Below are positions 1 to 7,955 of a stretch of DNA of 64,000 nucleotides, piece after piece. The number at the start of each line of letters is the position of its first letter. Positions within the stretch are counted from its first letter, which is position 1. Both the position numbers and the translations under genes were made by a program. The stretch is taken from assembly GCF_030145145.1 (NCBI RefSeq), contig NZ_JAQYWD010000015.1, forward strand, positions 58,571 through 122,570, written 5' to 3'. The DNA comes from Desulfobacula sp. (GTDB taxonomy: Bacteria > Desulfobacterota > Desulfobacteria > Desulfobacterales > Desulfobacteraceae). The notes beneath the pieces are model-generated. The model was not told the origin of the DNA. It searched no databases and was given only the letters and a program-made list of their open reading frames with translations.

Positions 1-1
1 C

Positions 2-328
2 TATATCAAAGAAAAAGGACAGCAAAAAGGAGTGGGTCTTATCAAGATCAGATTTTTCCGGCCCTTCCCCAAAGAGGCCCTAAAAGAAGCGCTCAAAGGG
101 TTTAAAAAGGCGATTGTCATTGATCGCAATCTGTCACCCGGAAGCGGTGGTATTTTTTCACAGGAAATAAAAGCCAGCCTTTATGGCAGTGAAGACCAGA
201 TTCCAATCGTCAGTGTAATCGGCGGTTTAGGGGGCGTAGATGTCACTGTGGATCATCTGGATCGTCTGGTCTGTGAGGTTCTAAAACAAAAAAAAGCCCA
301 ACCCGGGACCATCTGGATGGAGGCATAA
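2..328 (+). CDS. 2-oxoacid:ferredoxin oxidoreductase alpha subunit, C-terminal part
   Basis: This is the last 108 residues of the alpha (PorA-like) subunit of a pyruvate-type 2-oxoacid:ferredoxin oxidoreductase; the gene begins upstream of the window. The reading frame is open from base 2, so the internal GTG at 32 is not the start. The block with FRPFP, KAIVIDRN, SGGIFSQEI and GGLGGVDVT is the usual C-terminal end of this subunit, where the Rossmann-like domain packs against the beta subunit. It is followed after 2 bases by the beta subunit and then gamma, which confirms the complex. The substrate cannot be read from this fragment. The family decarboxylates a 2-oxoacid to an acyl-CoA and passes electrons to ferredoxin in the cytoplasm. 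Confidence 0.88.
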   Translation, partial: YIKEKGQQKGVGLIKIRFFRPFPKEALKEALKGFKKAIVIDRNLSPGSGGIFSQEIKASLYGSEDQIPIVSVIGGLGGVDVTVDHLDRLVCEVLKQKKAQPGTIWMEA

Positions 329-330
329 AA

Positions 331-1224
331 ATGGAAACAATGCAAATAAAAGACGAGATGTTTTATCCCGGAAGTTTCTCATGCCCGGGTTGTGGGTTGA
401 CCATGGCATATCGCCATGTGACAAAGGTTCTCGGAAAGAACACGGTCGTGGTTACAACTGCAGGATGCGGATCAGTGGTGGCTGGATATTATCCCACGAC
501 CACATCCAAATTACCCTTTTTCCATTGCTCATTCGGTACGACTGCCGCTACAGCGTCCGGCCTGAAAGCTGGCCTGGATATGATGGGCAAGACAAACACC
601 CATGTTCTGGCATGGGCAGGAGACGGCGGGACATTTGATATTGGATTGCAGTCCTTGTCCGGGGCAGCTGAACGAAATGATGATATCATCTATGTCTGCT
701 ACGACAATGAGGCTTATATGAATACCGGAGTTCAGAGAAGTTCAGCCACGCCTTTGGGAACACTGACCACCACCACGCCACCACCTGCACTGGAAAACCG
801 TGATAAAAAGGATATAATCGGTATTATGGCTGCCCACAAGATCCCATACATGGCCACGGCTTGTGTCTCTTATCCCATGGATTTACAAGAAAAAATCCGC
901 AAAGCAAAAAAAACAAAGGGATTTAAATTTATCCATGTGTTGATTCCCTGTCCCACAGGGTGGTTTTTTCCAGCAAAAGACGCCGTCACTGTGGGCCGGT
1001 TAGCCGTTCTCTCCCGGGCATTCCCTCTTTTTGAAGTCATTGATGGAAAAGAGTATCGAATGAACGTGTTTGAGGAAAAGATACCGGTAGCGCAATACCT
1101 GACTGCCCAGGGACGCTTCAGGCAAATGTCAACCGACCTTTATCCCAGAATTCAGACCGATATCGATAGCCGCTGGTCTGAACTTATGGCCTTGTCTAAC
1201 AAAAGGGAGGAATCAACATCATGA
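331..1224 (+). CDS. 2-oxoacid:ferredoxin oxidoreductase beta subunit (TPP-binding)
   Basis: This 297-residue protein has the expected length for PorB. It carries CPGCG near residue 18 (a cluster-ligand region), the TPP/Mg motif AGDGG near residue 95, and YDNEAYMNTG near residue 131, the asparagine-containing part of the TPP signature. CPTGWFF near residue 208 contributes another conserved cysteine. TPP-dependent decarboxylation of the 2-oxoacid occurs here and electrons leave through iron-sulfur clusters. The stop overlaps the gamma-subunit start (ATGA), so the two are translationally coupled. The order alpha-beta-gamma with the ferredoxin domain carried by the next gene is a subunit arrangement seen for pyruvate, 2-ketoisovalerate and phenylglyoxylate enzymes. 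The substrate is not decidable from sequence alone. Confidence 0.93.
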   Translation: METMQIKDEMFYPGSFSCPGCGLTMAYRHVTKVLGKNTVVVTTAGCGSVVAGYYPTTTSKLPFFHCSFGTTAATASGLKAGLDMMGKTNTHVLAWAGDGGTFDIGLQSLSGAAERNDDIIYVCYDNEAYMNTGVQRSSATPLGTLTTTTPPPALENRDKKDIIGIMAAHKIPYMATACVSYPMDLQEKIRKAKKTKGFKFIHVLIPCPTGWFFPAKDAVTVGRLAVLSRAFPLFEVIDGKEYRMNVFEEKIPVAQYLTAQGRFRQMSTDLYPRIQTDIDSRWSELMALSNKREESTS

Positions 1225-1778
1225 TTGAGGTGAAGATATCAGGACGTGGCGGACAGGGAGCGGTATTGGCCTCCCAGATATTGGCAACAGCACTATTTAA
1301 AAAGGGCCTTTCAGTTCAGGCTTTCCCGTCATTCGGTGCAGAGCGCAGGGGGGCACCTGTGTCGGCTTTTATGCGATCAGATTCCGAGGAAATCACACTT
1401 CGGTGCGGTATCCAGCATCCGGACTGGATCATTCTTTTTGATCCCCAACTCTTGGAAAATCCATTGATCATGGGTGGCGCAACTGAAAACACGTCAATCC
1501 TGTTAAACGCGTCTAAGGATTTATCCTTTTTTGATATTTCTGGTTTTAAAAAAACATTTCGTGTTGATGCCACAGCCATTGCCGAAGGCTTAAACCTTAA
1601 GACCACTTCCTTTTCCATCGTGAACACGGCGATGATAGGCGCCTTTGCCCGCGCATCAAACTTGATCGATATTGATGCGATTGCAGCGGCAACCAGAGAT
1701 CTTGCACCCATAAAAAAGCAAGAAAATGTCGCTGCTGCTGAAACGGCCTATGGAAGGATAAAGGAGGTTTTAAGATGA
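1221..1778 (+). CDS. 2-oxoacid:ferredoxin oxidoreductase gamma subunit
   Basis: This 185-residue protein matches the POR gamma domain. GRGGQGAVLASQIL at residues 8-21 is the family signature, and PSFGAERRGAPV near residue 36 is the second conserved block. In the assembled enzyme this domain helps bind CoA and form the subunit interface. It overlaps the preceding beta-subunit gene and the next flavoprotein gene by 4 bases each (ATGA), so the block is one transcription and translation unit. No start other than ATG 1221 is needed. Length and motifs are ordinary for the family. Confidence 0.93.
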   Translation: MIEVKISGRGGQGAVLASQILATALFKKGLSVQAFPSFGAERRGAPVSAFMRSDSEEITLRCGIQHPDWIILFDPQLLENPLIMGGATENTSILLNASKDLSFFDISGFKKTFRVDATAIAEGLNLKTTSFSIVNTAMIGAFARASNLIDIDAIAAATRDLAPIKKQENVAAAETAYGRIKEVLR

Positions 1779-3061
1779 ATCACGACACCAATAATGCTCC
1801 CCCAATGGCTGCAGCAACAAAATCCACAATTGATTTTAAAACAGGATCATGGCGATTTGAAACTCCTGTTTTTGTTGAACAGCTTGCGCCCTGTACCATG
1901 GTCTGTCCGCTGGGTATAGATATCCCTGTTACGATGTCCTTTGTGGAAAACAATCAACTGAAAGAAGCCTATGGTAAAGTTATAGAGGAAAACCCATTTC
2001 CGGGAATCTGTGGGGAAATTTGCTTTCATCCTTGTGAGAAGGCTTGTAACCGGGAGCGGTTCGACCAGGCGGTTTCCATAAAAGATCTGGAAAAATATAT
2101 CGCCCATTCGCATGGAAAAACCGGCTTTAACTTAAAGCGTCTCAAGGCAACTAGCGGAAAAAAAGTGGCTGTGGTCGGGAGTGGCCCTGCCGGATTCTCA
2201 TGCGCATATTTTCTTGCCTGTTTAGGACATCAGGTGACGATGATGGAATCAGGGCCTGATCTTGAGATTTTCATGATGGCACCCGAAAACAAATTGTCAA
2301 GTAAACTTATCGAACAAGAAGTTGAACGGATCATGTCATTGGGAGTTGAGCTTAGAACGGACACGCCAAAAGACGATTGCCTGATTGAAAATCTTGCAAA
2401 AGAGTTCAATGCGGTTTATGTGTCTCAAAAGGCATGGGCTTCAGATAGTGTCGAAATGGGGACGTCAAGCCTTAAGAATGTCTATTCAACACGAGCGTTA
2501 TTCAGTCGTATCAAGGCTGGCAACCCACCTGTTCTGGCTGACCATCCTGTTATTATAGCGGGTGGCAAAAATGATAGTGATGCCGATTACAGCAAATCCA
2601 TTGTCCGTAAAATCGCCTCGGGAAAACAAGCCGCCCTGGTTTTGGACATGTCGATTAATAACCTCTCGTCTGAGCAAATCCGGCAACTATCCCTGGGGAG
2701 GATGGGTTCATTATCCATGGAAACCTACCAATTGAACCCATCGGTATCAGAAATCCCCAGGACCCATAAAGTGGTCCAGTTTCAGGATCTCAACCCTGCA
2801 TATTTAAAAAAATCCCCCCGTATTACCCCCTCACTCCCTGATAATCTTTTTACCCAACAAGACTCTCAACTATCGGCCGAGCGATGCTTTAAATGCGGCA
2901 AATGCACCTTCTGTTACAATTGTTATGACTATTGTCCGGATTTATCGATCCATATGGATGCTGAACAAAAACAAAGAAAAATCGATTATGATTATTGCAA
3001 AGGATGTGGCATTTGTGTTCAAGAATGCCCCCGGGCAGCTATTATTTTGACAAAAGGATAA
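1775..3061 (+). CDS. GltD-like FAD protein lacking the NAD(P)H domain, fused to a 2x[4Fe-4S] ferredoxin
   Basis: The 428 residues start with the helical cysteine-rich domain of the glutamate-synthase small-subunit family (C40, C44, CGEICFHPC around 79-87, C91). A FAD dinucleotide motif GSGPAG follows at 135-140. The sequence then runs to IIAGGKND near 261-268 and KIASGKQAALVLD near 279-291, equivalent to the C-terminal FAD motif of GltD. The roughly 150-residue NAD(P)H Rossmann domain with its GGGN motif is missing. The tail, from about residue 370, is a PorD-like ferredoxin with two cysteine sets (CFKCGKCTFCYNCYDYCP and CKGCGICVQECP). I infer that it carries electrons for the oxidoreductase subunits encoded just upstream, perhaps through FAD, but probably cannot reduce NAD(P) itself. 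Confidence 0.82.
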   Translation: MNHDTNNAPPMAAATKSTIDFKTGSWRFETPVFVEQLAPCTMVCPLGIDIPVTMSFVENNQLKEAYGKVIEENPFPGICGEICFHPCEKACNRERFDQAVSIKDLEKYIAHSHGKTGFNLKRLKATSGKKVAVVGSGPAGFSCAYFLACLGHQVTMMESGPDLEIFMMAPENKLSSKLIEQEVERIMSLGVELRTDTPKDDCLIENLAKEFNAVYVSQKAWASDSVEMGTSSLKNVYSTRALFSRIKAGNPPVLADHPVIIAGGKNDSDADYSKSIVRKIASGKQAALVLDMSINNLSSEQIRQLSLGRMGSLSMETYQLNPSVSEIPRTHKVVQFQDLNPAYLKKSPRITPSLPDNLFTQQDSQLSAERCFKCGKCTFCYNCYDYCPDLSIHMDAEQKQRKIDYDYCKGCGICVQECPRAAIILTKG

Positions 3062-3110
3062 CCGCCATGAGGCTTTTCCTCCAGAGATGTTTTAATAATA
3101 AGGATATACC

Positions 3111-4484
3111 ATGTTGACCCAGACAATAAAAACAGAACTGACCGATATTGTTGGAAAAGAAAGATATCTTGATAAAACAGCAGAACTTGCCTGTTTTTCA
3201 TATGATTCTTTTACTGAAGAAGCCATGCCTGAGGCGGTTATATTTCCAATGACCACCAGGGAAGTCTCCAGGGTAATGGAGATTGCATCAAAATATAAAA
3301 TTCCAGTCACGGGAAGGGGGGCCGGAACCAGTGTCTGTGGAGCACCTATTCCCGTAAAGCATGGGATCGTTCTTTGTTTTACAAAAATGAACAAAATCAT
3401 CGAAGTCAACACACCAGACAGATATATTATTGTGCAGCCCGGTGTGGTGAATATTAATGTCCAGAAAGCACTCATCCCTCTTGGATTTTTCTATCCGCCT
3501 GATCCGGGCTCCATGACGTCCTCGACAATTGGCGGAAATATTGCACAGAATGCCGGGGGACCCAGATGCCTTAAATACGGGGTCACCATGGACTATATCC
3601 TTGGAATGGAAGTTGTTCTGGCCTCGGGAAAAATCGTCAGGTTTGGCAGCAGGAACGTAAAGGATGTGACAGGCTATAAGTTAGCATCATTGTTCTGTGG
3701 ATCTGAAGGTACACTCGGGCTTGTCACTGAAGCCATTTTAAGGGTAGTGCCCCAACCGGAGACCCAGAAAACAATAATGGTCATATTTGATGATCTTGAT
3801 AACACGGCAAAAGCGGTGTCGGATATTATTGGATCCGGCATTATACCCGCAGCGATGGAACTGATGGACAATGCCAGCATGAATGCGATTGAAGATGCCG
3901 TGGGTATTGGTTTTCCAAGAGATGCGGAAGGTGCTTTGCTCATTGAAATAGATGGTATTAAAGAAGCGTGTGAAAAACAGACAAAGCAAATTATAGAAAA
4001 GGCCAAGAAAAACGGTGCCGTGTCAGTCCAGGAAGCCAAATCAGAATCGGAACGGGAAAAATTCTGGAATGCAAGAAGATCTGCATATGGCGCTGTGGCA
4101 AGAATTGCCCCTGACCCTATATCCGAAGATGTGACCGTACCCGTAAGCAAGGTTCCGGAAATGATTCGGCGAATTATTGAAATCACGAGTAGGTATGGCC
4201 TTAAGGTTAGCGTTGTTGCCCATGCAGGAGACGGCAATATGCATCCTGTGATCCCCATAGACCGCAGCAATACTGATCAAAGACTAAAAGTTGAAAAAGC
4301 ATTTGCCGAAATTTTCAAGGTCGCCATTGCACTGGGCGGTACGCTTTCAGGAGAGCATGGCATCGGACTTGGAAAATCAAAATATCTTCCCCTTGCAATG
4401 AGTAAGGATTCAATTGAATTTATGTCTGTCATTAAAAAAGCGGTTGACCCTGATGAAATCTTAAATCCAGGGAAATTTGTATGA
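3111..4484 (+). CDS. FAD-linked 2-hydroxyacid dehydrogenase (GlcD / D-lactate dehydrogenase family)
   Basis: This 457-residue protein has the FAD_binding_4 domain first (TGRGAGTSVCGAPIP near 67-81, PPDPGSM and TIGGNIAQNAGGP near 128-150). The vanillyl-oxidase-type C-terminal domain follows, with the conserved VVAHAGDGNMHP near 368 and SGEHGIGLGKSKYL near 414. The family oxidises glycolate, D-lactate or other 2-hydroxyacids to 2-oxoacids. It works with an iron-sulfur partner, which is the next gene, overlapping by 4 bases. ATG 3111 has a good ribosome site (AAGGATATACC). It sits 49 bases after the ferredoxin-flavoprotein gene on the same strand, which places hydroxyacid oxidation directly upstream of 2-oxoacid decarboxylation in metabolic terms. 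Confidence 0.9.
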   Translation: MLTQTIKTELTDIVGKERYLDKTAELACFSYDSFTEEAMPEAVIFPMTTREVSRVMEIASKYKIPVTGRGAGTSVCGAPIPVKHGIVLCFTKMNKIIEVNTPDRYIIVQPGVVNINVQKALIPLGFFYPPDPGSMTSSTIGGNIAQNAGGPRCLKYGVTMDYILGMEVVLASGKIVRFGSRNVKDVTGYKLASLFCGSEGTLGLVTEAILRVVPQPETQKTIMVIFDDLDNTAKAVSDIIGSGIIPAAMELMDNASMNAIEDAVGIGFPRDAEGALLIEIDGIKEACEKQTKQIIEKAKKNGAVSVQEAKSESEREKFWNARRSAYGAVARIAPDPISEDVTVPVSKVPEMIRRIIEITSRYGLKVSVVAHAGDGNMHPVIPIDRSNTDQRLKVEKAFAEIFKVAIALGGTLSGEHGIGLGKSKYLPLAMSKDSIEFMSVIKKAVDPDEILNPGKFV

Positions 4485-5722
4485 CAAAAAACGCGGTTCA
4501 AAATTGTGCTAAATGCGGAATGTGTTTGAATGTATGTCCTGTCTACACTGTTTTAAATGAAGAGCAGGCTTCTCCCCGGGCCAGACTGCATCTGATTAAA
4601 GCCTATGAGCAAAACAAGCTTTCATCGTCACCTTTGTTAAAGGAAATCATATCCAAGTGCCTTATGTGCGGCAGTTGTGCGGCCATTTGTCCTTTGGGGA
4701 TCAATCATTATTCAGAATTCATGGAAATGAGAAAGAGGATGGTGGAAGATCACGGAGAAAAGTTGCCCATAAAAAGCCTTGTGTATCTTCTTGCCAAAGA
4801 GCAGCGACTAAAATTTGCGAACACCCTTGCAAGGGTGGGACAAAATATTGTGCCTGAGCAGTTTAAGGAAAAATATAAACTTGGCAATATTCCATTAAAA
4901 AGGCTCCCTGTCTTAAATAAAAAACCGTTCAGATCTGCCTTGCCCGAGACAATCTTTCCCAATGGAGAACAAAAAGGAACCGTTATATATTTTACAGGGT
5001 GTGCCACCAATTATATTTATGAAGACACCGGATTTTCAGCTGTCAACATATTAAGTCATCTGGGATACAGGATCTTAATACCTGAAACTCAAACCTGCTG
5101 CGCAATTCCCATGCTGTTCCACGGTTTTGTTGAAAAAGCCCGGCAAAGTATTAAAGAAAATATCGCCGCGCTAAGTCAGGACAGCGTTGATGCCATAATC
5201 GTTGACTGTGCCACCTGCGGAACTGCTCTAAAAAAAGAATACAACCTTCTTTGTGATAAATTGGATCTGGATAAATCGGCTGTAGATGAAATTTCATCTA
5301 AGGTAACGGATATTGGATCTTTTATGTTAGCAAACGCAGATTTTTTTAACTTTAAGAAAATACAAAATCCAAAATCATTAAACCTAACCTATCATTTGCC
5401 ATGTCATTTAAAAAATTCCTTTGGGAATACGGAAACCATGGAAACTCTTTTAAAAATTATTCCCAATATAAACTATATAAAAGCAGCAGATTTTGATTCC
5501 TGTTGCGGTGGCGGTGGAACATTCTTTTATGAATATCCTGAAGTTTCAAAAAAAATAGGCAATAAAAAAAAAGAAACGGCAATAAAAACAGGTGCAGATT
5601 TATGGCTTACCGACTGCCCTGTATGCAGGATCAACCTTTCGGGTAATCTGGACGAAAATGATTCGCTCAAAGTAGTTCATCCTGTGAGCGCAATCAGTTC
5701 TTTACTAAAACCTAAAACATAA
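4481..5722 (+). CDS. Iron-sulfur subunit of 2-hydroxyacid dehydrogenase (GlcF / CCG-domain protein)
   Basis: The 413 residues have two N-terminal 4Fe-4S sites (CAKCGMCLNVCP near residue 9 and CLMCGSCAAICP near 61) and two cysteine-rich CCG domains. The first CCG domain shows TGCATN and TQTCCAIP around 172-208; the second shows HLPCHLKN and DSCCGGGGTF around 308-347. This is the architecture of GlcF, and of the related HdrD/LldE-type electron-transfer subunits. Its 4-base overlap with the GlcD-like gene means the two should form one dehydrogenase that passes electrons to a membrane quinone or another carrier. Nothing is missing compared with the family. Confidence 0.9.
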   Translation: MTKNAVQNCAKCGMCLNVCPVYTVLNEEQASPRARLHLIKAYEQNKLSSSPLLKEIISKCLMCGSCAAICPLGINHYSEFMEMRKRMVEDHGEKLPIKSLVYLLAKEQRLKFANTLARVGQNIVPEQFKEKYKLGNIPLKRLPVLNKKPFRSALPETIFPNGEQKGTVIYFTGCATNYIYEDTGFSAVNILSHLGYRILIPETQTCCAIPMLFHGFVEKARQSIKENIAALSQDSVDAIIVDCATCGTALKKEYNLLCDKLDLDKSAVDEISSKVTDIGSFMLANADFFNFKKIQNPKSLNLTYHLPCHLKNSFGNTETMETLLKIIPNINYIKAADFDSCCGGGGTFFYEYPEVSKKIGNKKKETAIKTGADLWLTDCPVCRINLSGNLDENDSLKVVHPVSAISSLLKPKT

Positions 5723-5738
5723 TTAAAGGAGTCTCTAA

Positions 5739-6011
5739 ATGGCAATTATCAAAGTCACCGTCGAACGAATTGATGGATATTGTAAGCAGCCCAAATTAAT
5801 AGGAGACAGTTTCATTGTGGATGGGGGGAAAATTATTGTAAAGGATAATACGCCGATTTGTATGTGGGCACTCCAAAGCATGATGCCCATTTTTCCAATT
5901 CTTCAACAGGCAGGCGGTAGCAGGGACCACTGGACAGGAAAGGTAAACCAATTTTGCTGTCCTGATCCAAAAGGCAGAGTCCACTATTATTTAGAAAGGA
6001 TTGAATCATGA
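5739..6011 (+). CDS. TIGR04076 family small protein
   Basis: This 90-residue soluble protein resembles the TIGR04076 family: an N-terminal VTVERIDGYCK, a central GDSF and PICMWALQSMMPIFP, and a C-terminal CCPDPKGRVHYYLERI. The family has no established function that I know of. The conserved Cys and Trp positions and frequent proximity to redox enzymes hint at a role as a redox-enzyme accessory, which is inference. It has a strong ribosome site (AAAGGAG) and overlaps the next ferredoxin gene by 4 bases, so it belongs to the same operon as the hydroxyacid dehydrogenase and the AOR homologue. Confidence 0.72.
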   Translation: MAIIKVTVERIDGYCKQPKLIGDSFIVDGGKIIVKDNTPICMWALQSMMPIFPILQQAGGSRDHWTGKVNQFCCPDPKGRVHYYLERIES

Positions 6012-6535
6012 TGACAATTCAAATATTTCCTGAAAAATGCTCTGGCTGCACCCGCTGCGAAGTTAATTGTTCTTTTTTTCACACGGGAGCAACCAGTCGA
6101 AACCGGGCCAGGGTGCGAGTCGTGAAAATAGAAGAGATAGGGGTCACCTTTCCCATTTTTTGTAGACAATGCAAAGAAAAATATTGCACTCAATGCCCTG
6201 AGTCAGCTATTAAAATAGGCGAATTGGGTCAGGTTTTTGTATCCCCGACCACATGTGTTGGTTGTGGTATTTGCCAAACGCTTTGCCCTGTCGGTGCTAT
6301 TGAACTTTATAATGAACTCCCCTATATCTGCGACTTGTGTGGCGGCTCTCCCCGGTGTGTTAACCAATGTGTATCCGGAGCAATAGCGTTTGTCAAAGAC
6401 ATCACCGAGCCTGTCAGCCTTAAAAAATATAAAAAAAGGAACAAAGGAAAGAGCCCGGAACAAAAACGTATTGAATATGCATTGGACTTTACCAGTGGGA
6501 CGCGAATCGATCTTCTATCAGAAGGGAGGGGGTAA
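6008..6535 (+). CDS. Four-cluster ferredoxin (HycB/DmsB-type), AOR electron partner
   Basis: The 175-residue protein contains four cysteine sets of the polyferredoxin electron-transfer subunit type: CSGCTRCEVNC near residue 14, CRQCKEKYCTQCP near 55, CVGCGICQTLCP near 81 and CDLCGGSPRCVNQC near 107. This arrangement is typical of small subunits that wire a molybdenum or tungsten enzyme to ferredoxin or a membrane partner. It starts within the end of the TIGR04076 gene and ends one base before the start of the AOR homologue, so it is most likely the electron acceptor for that enzyme. The lysine-rich C-terminal tail after residue 135 has no recognised domain. Confidence 0.87.
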   Translation: MMTIQIFPEKCSGCTRCEVNCSFFHTGATSRNRARVRVVKIEEIGVTFPIFCRQCKEKYCTQCPESAIKIGELGQVFVSPTTCVGCGICQTLCPVGAIELYNELPYICDLCGGSPRCVNQCVSGAIAFVKDITEPVSLKKYKKRNKGKSPEQKRIEYALDFTSGTRIDLLSEGRG

Positions 6536-6536
6536 A

Positions 6537-7952
6537 ATGCTGCATGGATATGGCGGGCGGATTTTACGGGTCGACTTGTCGAGCCGACGAATATTAAGAG
6601 AAAAAATTGATCCTGACTATATGGCCAGAGCCATTGGCGGGCGCGGATTAAATTCTTTGAGGATGCTTGATGAATTGGATCTTAACCTTGATCCATTATC
6701 ACCTGAGAATCTACTTATCATGGGTATCGGACCCTTGACCGGGTCGCTTCTGACCTCTTCTGCCGGTATGACGATATCAGGAAAATCTCCTCTGACCAAT
6801 AGGGTAGGTAATTCCATTACCAGCGGTTTTTTCGGACCTGAATTGAAGCGGGCAGGATATGACCAGGTTATTTTTACGGGGAAGGCGAAGAATCCATGCT
6901 ACCTTCTTGTTGCCGACGATCATGTGGAAATAAAAGATGCAACTCATCTGTGGGGATTGGACACATGGCAGGCAACATCAGCCATCCTAAAAGAACTTGG
7001 TAGTAATTTATTTCAAGTGGCAGCCATAGGTCCTGCAGGTGAGAACCTGGTGAAATTTGCGAACCTTGCATTTAATGGATTCCGGATGGGCGGAGGAAAT
7101 GGGATGGGGTGTCTTTTGGGTTCAAAAAACCTAAAGGCGATTGTCGTGCATGGGACATCCCAGGTGACGCTTGCAAAACCCTTAATTTTTCACGCATTAT
7201 GCAGTGAAATGGATCAAAAAATAATAGCTCACGATACCTTTGATGAAATCACCAAAGAAACGCCTGCCAGAGCGAACCAGGTAAAGAACAAATCCTGCTA
7301 TAACTGCAACCTTAATTGTTTCCATTATCATGTAAAAGAACAGGTTGAACTGGAAGGGCCTGAACATGACAGCCTTCATGGCTATTCTTCCCGACTCGGT
7401 GTAGATGACCTGTCATCCTCATTAAAAATGAATACCTATCTGAATAAAATGGGGATAGATTCTTTGGAGAGCACACAGACAATCGGGTTGACTATGGAAT
7501 GTTTTCAAAAAGGGCTTTTGAACCGGAATGACGTTGATGGACTCGATTTTTCCTTGGGAAATCAGAAAACTGTTTATGCCATTTTGAAAAAAATGATAAC
7601 ACGTGAAGGTGTTGGAGATCTGTTTGCAGAAGGAATAAGCAAGTTATCGGAGACCCTTGGCAAAAAGTCTGAAAATTCTTTGAAAATAAGTGAAATAGCC
7701 GATCCCCTTGTGAAAAAGCAAAAGACTTTTTTTACCGGGCAAACCGATCAACAGGAATTGCTCATGGACTGCATGACCCTGTGTAAAAAAAATGAGCTTG
7801 CCATGGATACGTTGGATATAGATGCTGCATCAAAATTTCTCACTGCCGGAACCGGCATTGATTTTACACTGAAACGGATTGAAAAAAGCCTTCAGGGTAT
7901 CATTGATGCAAATAAAAAAATGAATACGGATTTAAGCAGTATCAAGGAGTAA
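6537..7952 (+). CDS. Aldehyde:ferredoxin oxidoreductase homologue, shortened
   Basis: I place the start at ATG 6537 (MLHGYGGRILRVDL), one base after the ferredoxin stop and preceded by GGGAGGGGG; an in-frame ATG at 6390 lies inside the ferredoxin gene and is unlikely. The protein is 471 residues against about 600 for typical tungsten AORs. The N-terminal pterin-binding domain is recognisable (IGGRGLNS, GPLTG, SGFFGPELKRAGYD, LLGSKNLKAI). Three cluster cysteines are present near 254-261 (CYNCNLNC) and the fourth probably in CMTLC near 416. The stretches before the first cysteine motif and between the EGISKL region and CMTLC are shorter than usual, and the C-terminal FNxREG-type tail is absent. 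Whether it still oxidises aldehydes is open. Confidence 0.8.
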   Translation: MLHGYGGRILRVDLSSRRILREKIDPDYMARAIGGRGLNSLRMLDELDLNLDPLSPENLLIMGIGPLTGSLLTSSAGMTISGKSPLTNRVGNSITSGFFGPELKRAGYDQVIFTGKAKNPCYLLVADDHVEIKDATHLWGLDTWQATSAILKELGSNLFQVAAIGPAGENLVKFANLAFNGFRMGGGNGMGCLLGSKNLKAIVVHGTSQVTLAKPLIFHALCSEMDQKIIAHDTFDEITKETPARANQVKNKSCYNCNLNCFHYHVKEQVELEGPEHDSLHGYSSRLGVDDLSSSLKMNTYLNKMGIDSLESTQTIGLTMECFQKGLLNRNDVDGLDFSLGNQKTVYAILKKMITREGVGDLFAEGISKLSETLGKKSENSLKISEIADPLVKKQKTFFTGQTDQQELLMDCMTLCKKNELAMDTLDIDAASKFLTAGTGIDFTLKRIEKSLQGIIDANKKMNTDLSSIKE

Positions 7953-7955
7953 TTT

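Noticed and set aside
2..3061. Assignment as phenylglyoxylate or pyruvate oxidoreductase
   Set aside because: The subunit set and the flavoprotein partner resemble several 2-oxoacid enzymes. The alpha subunit is cut by the window edge, and no residue I can see decides the substrate.
6390..6536. Longer N-terminus for the AOR homologue
   Set aside because: The in-frame ATG lies deep inside the ferredoxin gene. The MLHGYGG start at 6537 has a ribosome site and matches normal AOR N-termini.
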